This document shows positions 23,737 to 35,200 of a stretch of 64,000 nt of DNA, piece after piece (the first letter of the stretch is position 1; each line of letters begins with the position of its first letter). The position numbers and the translations under genes are program-made. The DNA lies in NCBI GenBank assembly GCA_025602915.1, contig JAHLJZ010000018.1, positions 124,001-188,000 on the forward strand, given 5' to 3'. The notes beneath the pieces were generated by a model. It saw only the letters and a list, made by a program, of their open reading frames with translations. It was not told where the DNA came from and made no database searches. The DNA is from Paraphysoderma sedebokerense (Eukaryota > Blastocladiomycota > Physodermatomycetes > Physodermatales > Physodermataceae).

Positions 23737-24780
23737 ATGTCCCTTCCTCCCCGGCATACTATTCTATTCAAAGATCATCCCGACTCGTCCTCTGATCCCT
23801 ACACCACTCACCTCACCTCTTCCAACTACACCCCACATTTCATTCCAGTGATATCATCATCCCTTGTTCCCAATTGTAAAAAACAGTTAAAACAGATAAT
23901 TCAGAATCGGGCGGAAGAGTTTGATGGGGTGGTGGTTACTAGTCACCGCAGTGCAGAAGTATGGCGTGATGTTTGGCTTGATCTTACAGTTGGCGCTTCG
24001 TTGAATCAAGGAGGACGAGTATCGAACGAATTAAAGAAGTCAGAAGAAAAATACGATAATGCTTTTATATCTGTAGAGAATCAAGAATGGAAGGTACAAT
24101 GGATTCAAAAACCGATATTTGCGGTTGGAGTTAAAACGGCCTGTGTCGTGCAAGGCTTAGGATTCAATGTATTGGGATCAGAATGCGGATATGGTGAAAA
24201 TTTGGCAAATTTTATTTCAAAATGGATGGAGAATGGATGTGTTGATGCTTTGTCTTCAGACTTATCTTCAAATCTAAGAGAGCTCAAACAGATAGACACT
24301 CGAGTGGATGAAGGCAGAACATCATGGAGGCCGAGAAGAAAATTGCTGTTTTTGACTGGCGATAAAACAAGAGATGTTCTACCTCAGATATTATCAGCCA
24401 ACTCTATAGCACTTTATTCAGTTCAGGTATACATCACTCATCGACATCCTGATCTTACATCATCCCTGTCATCGCTATTACAAGATGTCAAAGATAATTT
24501 ACATTGGATGATATTTTTTAGTCCCAGTGGAGTTCGATGGGTAAAAGAGGATTTTAAGATCGAAGACCCTAAGACCGGTCTGGATGGGGTGTTGAAGACG
24601 GTGAAAGTGGGGTGTATTGGAGAGACGACGGCAGGCGAGGTGAGGAATTGGATGAAGGGATGCTTAGAGGAAGATGAAATACCGAGGAGATGTGCGGTGG
24701 CCAAAAAACCGAATGCAGAAGAGTTGGTGAAATGCATGTTGGAGTTGGACAACCGATATACCGCTAATAAAGACGACTAA
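23737..24780 (+). CDS. HEM4: Uroporphyrinogen-III synthase
   Basis: A single exon of 347 aa. It converts hydroxymethylbilane to uroporphyrinogen III, the fourth step of haem synthesis, in the cytosol. The sequence follows the bilobal HemD fold: ILFKDHPDSSSDPY at the start, DGVVVTSHRSAEVW, then PIFAVGVKTACVV, KLLFLTGDKTRDVLP, MIFFSPSGVRWV and the late VGCIGETTAGEV motif. Low conservation is usual in this family, but the order of motifs is clear. I took the ATG at 23737 (MSLPPRHT) since the longer in-frame extension has no family match and would run into the upstream gene's promoter. Confidence 0.9.
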   Translation: MSLPPRHTILFKDHPDSSSDPYTTHLTSSNYTPHFIPVISSSLVPNCKKQLKQIIQNRAEEFDGVVVTSHRSAEVWRDVWLDLTVGASLNQGGRVSNELKKSEEKYDNAFISVENQEWKVQWIQKPIFAVGVKTACVVQGLGFNVLGSECGYGENLANFISKWMENGCVDALSSDLSSNLRELKQIDTRVDEGRTSWRPRRKLLFLTGDKTRDVLPQILSANSIALYSVQVYITHRHPDLTSSLSSLLQDVKDNLHWMIFFSPSGVRWVKEDFKIEDPKTGLDGVLKTVKVGCIGETTAGEVRNWMKGCLEEDEIPRRCAVAKKPNAEELVKCMLELDNRYTANKDD

Positions 24781-25055
24781 GGCTGAAAATTCCCATTATT
24801 CGTTGTCCTTTCAAGTTCGAAGATTGACGGAGTGGCTAATGCCACTCTCAAATAACCCGATATGATGTAAATCCGACCCAGAGGGAGGAAAAAGATATTT
24901 GAGGAGAGTCAAATTCGACTGCTAAGCCGAATGCTCTTGAAAGAAGAGTTGAAGCAAATGCGAATACTCTCTTTCACTGCAATTTGCAAATAAAAACGAT
25001 ACATCCGGCAGACAGATTAACATAGAGGAATAATTGAGGTAATTCAAGCAAGTTC

Positions 25056-25336
25056 TCATGGCTTTGATGAGGGCTTCAGGTCATTGGGATAAGTTTCATC
25101 GAGATACAAGGCTAATCGACGTTGCTGCAAGAGTGAACAGCCAGAATGAAGAGGAATGAGAGTTAGAGAATGGATGGACTGAATAAATAAACAGATTGTA
25201 ATTCAGAATGCCAGAATGGATATCGAACCTTGTCTTTAATCTTTGCTCTTTCCATGAAGTAGAAGCCCATCGCCCCGCCGGCGACGATGCCGAAGATTGC
25301 AGCGGAGAATTGAAAGAACTTAGCCGGATTGCCCAT
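25056..25336 (-). CDS. Small single-TM protein, unknown
   Basis: Two exons, 25336-25229 and 25124-25056, code 58 aa: a short leader MGNPAKFFQF, one Gly/Ala-rich transmembrane segment (SAAIFGIVAGGAMGFYF), a basic patch and a charged tail ending in PSSKP. Both splice junctions are phase 0. I do not recognise the family. The size and design resemble small mitochondrial inner-membrane subunits or assembly factors, an inference only. It is divergent from TyrRS with 217 bp between start codons. Confidence 0.6.
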
Positions 25337-25553
25337 TGGTGAGGAAGGGATGGATCAGTGAGATGTATGTTGGGTATGAGATATCAAAAGTAAGTATGTG
25401 GGATATGAAATGTCAGACGAGGAATGAGGGAACAGTGACTCCCTCGCAGCAACCGCCACAGCCAACGCACAAACAAAAACACTCAAATATAAATATTAAT
25501 TAACGCCCCTCCGCCATCCCCCCGCATCCCCCCTCCGACTGATAAACAAAGCA

Positions 25554-27501
25554 ATGTCCTCCCTCTCCCCCGAAGAAAAGTTCTCCCTCATCTCTAGGAA
25601 TCTGCAAGAAGTCCTCGGCGCTGAAGAAATCAAAAAAACGCTCAAGGAACGAGACCTCAAACTCTACTGGGGAACCGCTCCAACTGGAAAACCTCACATT
25701 GGCTATTTTGTGCCTATGTCAAAGATTGCTGACTTTCTGAAAGCTGGTTGCCAAGTATATATCCCTTCTCCATCGTCAGTTACAGATTATTGTGTAGCTT
25801 GAGTTGGGTTCTCTTCCGAGGCCTAAGGGACCCGTCCCTTTGCTGATTATGCCCCCATTCAATTCAGATATACTTTATCGCGGATAGTTCATAGTCTAAA
25901 ATTTGACATGATTCGTCTTTTATCCGTCACGACTGACTCACCTCCCCGTCCCCAATTAGGTTACAATCTTATTCGCCGATCTTCACGCCTACCTCGATAA
26001 CATGAAAGCTCCCTGGGAAACTCTACGTCACCGCACCAAATATTACGAAAACGTCATCAAAGCTATGCTCACCTCCATCGGTGTGCCCATCGACAAACTC
26101 AAATTTGTCGTCGGAACTGAATATCAACTCTCTGAGAAATATACTCTAGATGTCTACCGTCTTGCTGCTATCGTAACAGAACATGACGCCAAAAAGGCCG
26201 GGGCCGAAGTTGTCAAGCAAGTCGATCATCCGTTATTGTCTGGATTGTTGTACCCAGGTTTACAAGCTTTAGATGAGGAATATTTACAAGTAGACGCCCA
26301 GTTTGGTGGTGTCGATCAACGCAAAATTTTCACTTTCGCTGAGAAATATATGCCTCATTTGGGTTACAAAAAACGGGCCCACTTGATGAACCCAATGGTA
26401 CCAGGTCTTGCTGGTTCAAAAATGTCGTCTTCAGACCCCGACTCCAAAGTGGATCTTCTCGATGATCCCAAAAGTGTTGAAAGAAAGATCAAAAAGGCTT
26501 TCTGTGAAGAAGGGAATATTACCGACAATGGTGTACTGTCCTTCGTCAAACATGTGTTGTTCCCCCTTTCAACGCTGAAGGACGAAAATGCCAAAGCCTC
26601 ATTCACGATTACCCGACCGGAAAAGTTTGGCGGAAACGTCAAATACGAAGATTTCCAATTATTAGAGAATGATTTTAGAGACAAGAAGGTACATCCTGGT
26701 GATTTGAAGAAGGGAGTTGTCGATGCATTGAACGTACTTCTCGCCCCAATTCGAAAAGTGTTTGAAGATCCAAAATTGCAACAGCTGACAAAATTGGCTT
26801 ACCCCGAAGCTCCCGTTCCCAAGTATGCTCAAGCAAAGAATGGTACCCCTCCCAAGAAGGGTGGAAAAGGCGGCAAGGGCGGGAACACAGAAAATAAGCC
26901 TGAAGATATCTCTCGCTTTGGTAATTTTGTTTCTTATTCATACTGCTGTTGCCTTACATTTCTAATACGTTCCCCATTTCGATCTACATTAATAGAGATT
27001 CGAGTCGGTCGCGTTGTTGAAGCCAAACCTCACCCAGATGCATCACATCTCTACATTTCTACCATTCAGGTTTCATCCGATCCATCGGCGCCTAAGCGTA
27101 CCGTCGTCTCTGGCTTAGCCCAACACATTCCTCTATCAGAATGGACAAACCGTAAAGTGCTGGTGCTATGTAACCTGAAGTCTTCAAAATTCCGAGGAGT
27201 TCTTTCCGAAGCGATGGTTTTGGCTGCTGCCGACGCAGAAGGAAAGACTGTAGAGTTGGTGGATCCACCTGTTGATGCTCAGGTTGGTGAGCTGCTGAGC
27301 GTGGACGGGTATAAACTTGAGGGTGATGCGAAATTTGACGAAATCAATCCCAAACATAAAAGCTATGAAAAAATTTGCCAAGGAATGAAAGTTGATGACA
27401 AGGGTAACGCTATCTACGAAGGTGAAAAGGGTGTCAGTGGTTGGACTGTGGGGAAAGGAAGTTGTACGATTAAGAGTTTAAGAAATGTCGGAATTCATTA
27501 A
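25554..27501 (+). CDS. TYS1: Cytosolic tyrosyl-tRNA synthetase with C-terminal EMAPII-like domain
   Basis: Exons 25554-25754, 25960-26920 and 26996-27501 code 555 aa. The class I catalytic core has [10 protein letters not shown] (HIGH motif, His48) and AGSKMSSS (KMSKS motif, about 221-225). A Lys/Gly-rich linker (GGKGGKGGN) leads to a C-terminal tRNA-binding OB domain from residue 388, starting [16 protein letters not shown], like human YARS, Arc1p and EMAPII. Yeast TYS1 lacks this domain. The linker exon ends at an intron (26921-26995) that is 75 bp and stop-free, so a naive reading would insert 25 false residues before EIRVG; family resemblance places the splice. The enzyme charges tRNA-Tyr, and the extra domain should raise tRNA affinity. 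Confidence 0.95.
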
Positions 27502-29139
27502 TTCATTTTGATATGAAGCACTCTAGATTTGTTAGAGAATTTATCTGAGTTTGGAGCCAAATGGGGAGAATATAGTATGTTGAAGTAGACAGAATCATGT
27601 CCCTCGAAGTATAATGTAATAGCATACAATTTTTTCCCTCGGTCCATTGTAAGTTCTTGTAATTGTAACTAAACCCGCATTCCGAGAATAGATATTCAAT
27701 TTTTCTTCTTTGCTTGTACCGACTTCTACCGTTGCAGAAATGAATTTTTGAAAAGCACTACATTGGGGCCTGCTTCATTGCCAAAATCACAGTTTAGGTA
27801 TTTTCAAAAGCCATATAAGGTATAATGAAGCGCAACGGGAGAATCATGAACCATAGATGTAATTTTGACACATAGAATTTCTGGGTAACCGTGTATTGAT
27901 ACTGTCGTAACAACCGTATTATTCGGATGCTGTCTGCTGCGGGAACCACACAGATTGGGATTATTAATGAATGTCACCTGTACGCAGCTGATATATCAAC
28001 ATCGCAATTTGTATGGTTCCGTAATACTGCCCCGTTCTGTGGTCGATAGAATAATTTTGCTCCCAGAATGAATTGGTGGACGGGGAGGGCCTGGACCCTG
28101 ATCAATTTAATACCTGTCAAGTTTTCTGTCAAGGGCCAAGTATTGGCCAAGTAATCACCTATCGGTTGTGTTTTTGTCAAGATTGTTAATAGCTGTCGAA
28201 TAATTATAACAGAAGCGGCTGCTTTTATACCCAAAAATCTCACGATACCCTACTGCAGATTTGACAATATGTTTCGTTTAATTTTTTTCAAGCAGACATA
28301 GCATCCAGTTCGGATATAATTCAGGTGACGAATACCATATCTTTTGTTTCAGATTAATTATTTCAAAATATTGATAATTACATTTGAAATAATATACGAA
28401 AATATCCGAATATTCGCTGCAGCGAATTTTTTTGCAGATAACAACTGTTCTATCTGTTTCTAGAATCCCCAGGTTCCCGTGATGTCGTTGTTACCAAACC
28501 TGTCAACTTCGAGTCGCGTGCCCTCGAGTTCCAAAAAAACCGAGGATGATACCTTTAAAGACTTCTCCGGAAGAAGTAAACCCCCTGCAAAACAATTCCA
28601 GTAATATTTCAATATCTGAGATTGATAAAATTTCAAGCCATTTTTCTTGAAGTTGTCATTGGTTCACAGGTTTGCACTGACTTTATCAGCATTCTATAAG
28701 GGCTTTGGTTAATGTAATTAAATTAAACATATTTAACAATTTCATCGTTCCATCAATTGTCGTATTTCTCTATTTCAATTAACTTCGAATGATAATGCTT
28801 GCTGTCGTTCTTGCATTGTATATTTAACTGTGAACTTAAAGAACCGAATTCATACTATTGCTATATACAAGGTTACTTCATTTTCGGTTAATTGCGAAAT
28901 TCGACTTTTCATTATTGCGGCTAACGTCCTACATCTAAATATACAGTATATACTACAATTTATTGAATAAACTTATACTGCACCCAGCTTTTGCACTGCT
29001 CGGTTTTACAAACGTAATTTATCCGTACAGAATTCGCCTCAACAAGGGCAGAGAAATTATATTTTCACCATCGCAAATTACAAATATATACAGAAGACAT
29101 TATATAAACTTTGAAAACTGAAGGATAAAAAACGATTAT
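27502..29139. other. Intergenic, 1.6 kb
   Basis: The TyrRS 3' flank and the upstream region of the PQ-loop gene. Frames at 27974-28243 (minus) and around 28483-28604 (plus) look coding-like in places, but neither has a recognisable domain, splice context or start I trust. I call nothing here. Confidence 0.4.
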
Positions 29140-30147
29140 ATGGGCTCTGGTTTTTCTATACCGGTTGAAATACTAAATTTATTTCAACCGGCGCCAGGCC
29201 AGCAATTTTGGCAAGCAGCATTAGAAGCCTGTTTCGGTTTCGCCAATTTTCTGTTTTGGTCTTTCCAAATGCTTCCTGTAAGTTTCTCCTCATACATTAT
29301 ATCAGCGTATGAAATTTCACAACTTACAATTTTTATTTACCCATATCAGCAATTAATACATACCTACAGACGTAAATCAGCTCGTGGATTTAATCCTCAC
29401 ATTGTTACAATTTGGATGTTGTCTTGTTCTTCAACGGTGGCGTATTCGTATTATCAGAGACTTTCAAGATTCATCATCATTCAACCCATGGTTTTTACCG
29501 CGTTATCAACAGCATGTCTGGCTCAGTATTTTCATTACAGGAGGTCAGTTAACGGCTCTACTCTTAAAACCATTGTTAGAATGGCGAATATGTTAACTTA
29601 CCACATATCTGGATGTCATAGAAAGTACTCTCTATTTCAAACTACATTGCTATATCTTTTTTCTTTGCTTTTCTTTACTTCCCTAATACTATCAGAGTAC
29701 GCCGGCATGCAATATGCAGAGACTCAATTGGTAGTAACCATCATTGGTATCGCTGCACCTGTTTTCACGGTGTTAGGGTATATACCTCAGTATTGTACAA
29801 TCATAAAAATTAAATCGACAGAAGGATTATCTATGAAATTTGTAGCCATGGTAAGTTTAAATTCGTGTTCCATTTTTTTCGAACTCTTGTATGATAATCT
29901 AATTCCAAATATTGTGTTTTGCTGTTTTGTGCTTACTATTCAGGATTTACTGGGTTCACTGGCTTTCTTCCTTTCTCTAATATTCCGTCCAGGACAAATT
30001 GACCTTGTGGCGACAGCGATTGCCTTGTCGCCGGCGTTATGTCAAGTATTTATGCTCTTTTTCTGGTGCGGTTATAGAAATTCAAGTGGTAAGGTGTCTA
30101 GAAAGGAAGAAAAACATATCACATTGAAAAGCCAGGAGATTCTGTGA
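29140..30147 (+). CDS. PQ-loop repeat membrane protein
   Basis: Exons 29140-29277, 29350-29850 and 29944-30147 give 280 aa. Two PQ-loop motifs are visible, FQMLPQLIHTYRRKSARGF and VLGYIPQYCTIIKIKSTEG, each in the usual place between helices. About seven hydrophobic segments fit the seven-TM fold of PQLC/cystinosin relatives. These act at lysosome or vacuole membranes, exporting amino acids (Ypq1, cystinosin), or in other endomembranes. The substrate cannot be told from sequence. Both introns are multiples of three (72 and 93 bp) and stop-free, so the unspliced frame stays open. I removed them because doing so restores the first PQ motif and the run VAMDLLGSLAFF. Confidence 0.82.
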   Translation: MGSGFSIPVEILNLFQPAPGQQFWQAALEACFGFANFLFWSFQMLPVSFSSYIISAYEISQLTIFIYPYQQLIHTYRRKSARGFNPHIVTIWMLSCSSTVAYSYYQRLSRFIIIQPMVFTALSTACLAQYFHYRRSVNGSTLKTIVRMANMLTYHISGCHRKYSLFQTTLLYLFSLLFFTSLILSEYAGMQYAETQLVVTIIGIAAPVFTVLGYIPQYCTIIKIKSTEGLSMKFVAMVSLNSCSIFFELLYDNLIPNIVFCCFVLTIQDLLGSLAFFLSLIFRPGQIDLVATAIALSPALCQVFMLFFWCGYRNSSGKVSRKEEKHITLKSQEIL

Positions 30148-31138
30148 TTTTTCAGGTAGAGATATTAGCCGGAAATGCGCTGATAGATACCGTAAACATA
30201 GATATTACGAGGTCACTTCATACATGTATATATAACATTAAACAAGTCGCAGTTTTATATATCGCCGTTATATTCACCGAGAGTTTTGCAAAGAAGACAA
30301 GTAGCAATACTACGCTTAGCATCTCAGCAAGCTTAAAGCATACGAGTTAAACCATAACCTAAAGTCATCTGGTGCTGTGAACCATACGCCATACCGAATA
30401 ACAGTCTTTAAAGTAGGGCCTTCACGATGCGACAACTTGTTGAAAACTGTTAGTTATTTCACTTAGCAATTCAAAGTACATTCAATTTCATGAAACGCTC
30501 TCTTCATACTAGAGTTAAATGGTCATTGTAGCTGCAAACTTTTCGAAACGTAAATGGAAGATTTGGGGTTTCGCGGTTTAGGCCATCACGTCGCTCCGAA
30601 TAACTAATGGAGCAAAGAAATATGGGAGAAGCCATGAAACAGTTCATGCAGACAGTGCTGTACACCAACTACCTGCCCTTTGAGAGATGGCGTTTAACGT
30701 GCGATTTACGAACATTACTCAGTAGAAAATTTCAACTATTTCAAAAAAACACAACGAATTACTAACGAATTCGATGACCCCTGTACCCCTTGTCGTAATA
30801 TTGGGTGTGGCGTCGACGTCCCCTCGTTCCTAAAAAGTGGGAGAAAGCGAAATTTCGCACAATACTTTACAAGGAAGGCTCTACAATGGTATAAGAATCT
30901 AGACCCAGTTTCAATGGGGCATTCAACCACTCAACGCTTCTAAATTTACTGCGACGAAAGAGAATATTTTAAGGGGTCGATAGGAATACAGGTACTGACC
31001 GCTCATCCATCTGGTTGCTACCGTCTGACGCGTTTCAGTGCATATATATACATCGGTCTGCCCCAGAAGCAAACCTCCAGCAGTGTGTTCCATCATTCTC
31101 CCATTTCGGCTGAGATTACTCACTTATCAACTAAAATT
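30148..31138. other. Intergenic, about 1 kb
   Basis: No gene supported. A TATA-like box at 31042-31050 belongs to the possible small gene that follows. Confidence 0.45.
31042..31050 (+). promoter_or_regulatory. TATA box before the possible small membrane gene
   Basis: ATATATATA, about 90 nt before the ATG at 31139. Confidence 0.45.
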
Positions 31139-31513
31139 ATGTCTTCTTGCCCAACAGTTATACTTGAGTGCGCTGCGGTCATGGCGCTGCTCGGCGGTGT
31201 GAGCATTTAAATTATATTTTCAAATGTGACCCGCCCAGAATTTCTTCAACTTAGACGAAATTTAAGTATTTTTTTACTATCCTCATTGGGAACTTAGCCT
31301 GTCTCAACTAATTTACTGGGGTCATACGCAACACTGGTCACTGTATACCCTCCACTCGTTAGTGTTACTGCGATGGCATTTTGCGCTCGGTCGGTTGCTG
31401 GCCTTTGTCTGCTCTCCTGTCTGATGGAACGAGCTACTGCAACACCCACGTTCGGTAAATTTTCACGAAACAGTAGAATAATTGCCAAATATGTTATAGC
31501 TCTCATTCCATAG
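31139..31513 (+). CDS. Possible small hydrophobic protein (two exons)
   Basis: Exons 31139-31198 and 31298-31513 join in phase 0 across GTGAGC..TTAG to give 91 aa. The product is Cys-bearing and mostly hydrophobic up to residue 62 (VILECAAVMALLGG, then ATLVTVYPPLVSVTAMAF), with a polar basic tail. A minus-strand frame of 70 codons covers exon 2, and I cannot exclude that instead. No family is recognised. The TATA element and clean splice signals are the main support, so treat it as a hypothesis. Confidence 0.33.
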
Positions 31514-32281
31514 CTCTCATTCTTCTCATTCGTAGGTATGTTAGCAACGACTTGTATATATGTTCCTACATGTGATCAGTTCAATGCTAACATAGTCAAT
31601 TGCATTTTCGTCTCAACCTCTTCCCAATTATTTTCTTCTACTCCTTATGCCATGATACCGGAAAATAAAATAGTTGTCATTTTAACCGCCTTTAAAAACT
31701 TTACAACAATCACCACAAAATTCATTTGTGAATTTTGCAAACCACCGTTAATGTATCCAGTACGAAAAAGAATAGGTACGGACAAAGACAGGCAGCGGCG
31801 TCTGTCCTTCAGCAACATTCCGATGTGAGTTCGTCCTGACCGACACTGACGAGCCGTTAGATGTGATTTGATAAGTAGCTTTTTTGCCAGTTTCTATTTT
31901 AGGTTCGCTGTTATATGTTTTGCAGTTATGGATGTCAGAATATTCGGTTTAGTAGTAACGATATAATAGTAGAACTCATTAATGATCTTGTTCCGAACCA
32001 GACTTGTCTTCATCAAATTTCTGCAAACAGATAGGGCATTAAACAACATCTGCAATGATAAATTATAAGCGTGGAGTACGGTTTCTCTGATGATATATGT
32101 TAAAGTTGGCGACCGACAATGAGAGATGTGTATTCAGTATCTCCTATAAATTATGTTGTCACCTTCGCATTCACAAAGAAACCTACACTTGTCCATCGCC
32201 AAAATGACGACTTTGACGTTTCGACCAAGTACAGAGCAGCGTTATAGTAGGGACACGCCAACACTAATCTTCATTTATTGT
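31514..32281. other. Intergenic, about 770 bp
   Basis: Nothing recognisable. Includes the 3' flank of the giant repeat gene. Confidence 0.45.
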
Positions 32282-35200
32282 TCAACCATAGCACATGAAA
32301 TTACAGGTAAAACCGTCCATTTGGCCGAAAGCTGAACCTCTATCATGCCACACGTATGCATTGACCACAACAGATAAATTTGAAGGCAGCTCCACATAAA
32401 TGGCAGCTTTGGTATGAGAAAAAGCAGAAAGATTAATGAGGTATACGAAACACATGTAGGGCCATTCCAATGGTTTTGTGAGATTAACTCGAACTCCTGA
32501 GGTAAGTTTGGTAGCAGCTGTCAAACCATTAAAACTAATAATTGTGGCATCAGTAGCACTACGTGTAACAATTCCTCCAACCATCTGGAAACTCAGTTTT
32601 GAAAATGTGACCGTCCCATTAACAATATTATTTGCGGTTAATATACCTGGTTTTAGATCTACCAATTCAATAGAACCGTCAAGAATATGCGATGAGTTTA
32701 TGCTACCAACTTTGATATCATTCGAATCGATCGTCCCATCGAGGATGTTATCTGATGTTATTCCGCCAATTTTGATGTCATTGGAATCAATTGTACGATC
32801 GAGAATGTTGGAGGAATCTACACCACCAATCTTAATGTCGTTGGAGTTAATTGTGCCGTCGAGAATAACTGCAGAATTAATGCCTCCGGGTTTAATATCA
32901 CTTGAATCAATGGTGCCATCGAGTATATTCGCTGAAGTCACCCCTCCTAGTTTGATGTCGACCGACTCAATCGTTCCATCCTTAATGTTCGCTGACATGA
33001 TGCCATCGACTTTGATATCATTGAAATCAATGCTACCGTCCAATATGTTCGCTGAATTGATACCTCCAAGCTCAATATCTTCAGATTTGATGCTGCCATC
33101 TAGAATATTTTCAGAATTAACACCACCCACTTTAATATCCTCAGAGTCCACTGTGCCATCCAGAATATTTTCAGAATCAACAGCTCCAATGTTGATATCG
33201 TTCGAACCAATCGTTCGATCTAAAATATTACTTGAAGTTATACCGCCACTTCTGATATCTTCGGTGTCGATTGTCCCATCTAAAATATTCGACGAGTCAA
33301 CTCCGCCTACTTTGATGTCAACTGAATCAATCGTGCCGTCACGAATATTCTCAGAAGTTATTCCTCCAGTTTTTATGTCAACATAATCAATAGTGCCATC
33401 AAGAATGTTCCCAGAATCCACGCCTCCAACTTTGATGTCCTCAGAGTCGACAGTGCCATCCAGGATATTAGTTGTCGTGATCCCACCAATTTTGATGTCA
33501 ATGGAGTCAATACTTCGATCGAGTATATTCGAAGAATCAACTCCGCCAGTTTTGATGTCAACACTGTCAACTGTTCCATCAAGAATGTTCCCTGAGTTGA
33601 CCCCGCCAATTTTGATATCGTTAAAGTCAATTGTGAGGTCGAGAATGTGGTCTGTTGTAATTGCACCAATTTTAACATCCACCGCGTCGATCGTCCCGTC
33701 CATAATGTTAGCAGACGAGACACCTCCCACTTCAATATCATCAAATCCTATGGTGCCATCAAGTATATTTGTCGAATCCACGCCACCAATCTTGATATCA
33801 TGGGAGTCAATGGTGCCATCAAGGATATTTTCTGAATCAACTCCTCCAACTTTGATATCTGTAGAATTGATGGTCCTGTCGAGAATGCTTTCCGACGTTA
33901 TACCACCAGTTTTGATATCTGCGGAATCAACGGTTCCGTCAAGGATATTCTTTGAATGAACTCCCCCGACTTTAATATCTTCGGAGTCGATTGTACCATC
34001 GAGTATATTCGTGGAGTTCACCCCACCAACTTTAATGTCATTAGAGTCAATTGTACCATCGAGGATATTTCCAGAATCAACAGCGTCAACATTGATATCG
34101 ATTGAATTAACGGTTCTGTCGAGAATATTTTCAGATGCCACACCACCAATTTTGATATCTTCTCTATCAATTGTTCTGTCAAGTATATTTTCGGAATTAA
34201 CTCCGCCAATTTTGATATCAATTGAATCAATCGTTCCATCGCGAATATTCTCAGAAGTTACTCCACCAGCTTTGATGTCAATGGAATCAATCGTTTGATC
34301 AAGAATGTTGGAGGAATCTACTCCTCCAACTTTGATATCAATTGAGTCAATACCACGATCGAGAATGTTGGTTGAATTTACACCACCAGTTCTGATATCA
34401 TTAGAATCGATTGTACCATCAAGGATATTAACAGAAGTTACCCCTCCAAATTTGATGTCACTGAAATCAATAGTGCCATCTTGAATGTTTTCCGATTCTA
34501 TTCCTCCTATTTTGATGTCGATTGAGCTAATTGTTCGATCAAGTATATTCGTCGAATCCACTCCTCCAGTCTTAATGTCGTTGGAATCGACCGTCCCGTC
34601 CAGAATATTAACGCTTGTAACACCGCCGACTTGAATGTCATTCGACAAAATAGTTCTGTCCAGAATATTATCTGAATTTACTCCGCCAACTTTGATGTCG
34701 GCGCCGTCGATTGTACCATCGAGAATATTTTCGGACTTCACTCCTCCAAGCTGGATGTCAATCGAGTCAATTGTTCTATCCAAAATATTGGCGGTTGTGA
34801 CAGCCCCAACTTTAATGTCAATGAAGTCAATTGTTCCATCGAGAATGTTGCCAGATGTTACTCCACCAATTTTGATATCACACCAGTCAATTGTATGATC
34901 AAGTATGTTAGTCGAATTCACACCGCCCTCTTTAATGTCATCAGAATCAATTGTCCCGTCAAGGATATTAGCAGCGGTAACACCACCAACTCTGATATCA
35001 TTGCTGGCTATTGTTCTGTCGAGAATGTTTTCTGAGTTTACTCCGCCCACTTTAATATCAGCTGAGTCAATAGTTCCATCCTGAATATTTCTCGATGTTA
35101 CCCCGCCTACTTTGATATCATTCGAATCAACCGTCTCGTCAAGTATGTTCGCTGTGGTGATTCCACCTACTTTAATGTCGGTTGATTCAATTGTTCTATC

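Noticed and set aside
27974-28243. 89-codon minus-strand frame in the gap after TyrRS
   Set aside because: No domain, no start context and no splice partner; consistent with chance.
31294-31506. Minus-strand 70-codon frame with a hydrophobic start
   Set aside because: The hydrophobic run is too short for a good signal peptide, and a plus-strand two-exon reading explains the region better. Neither is firm.
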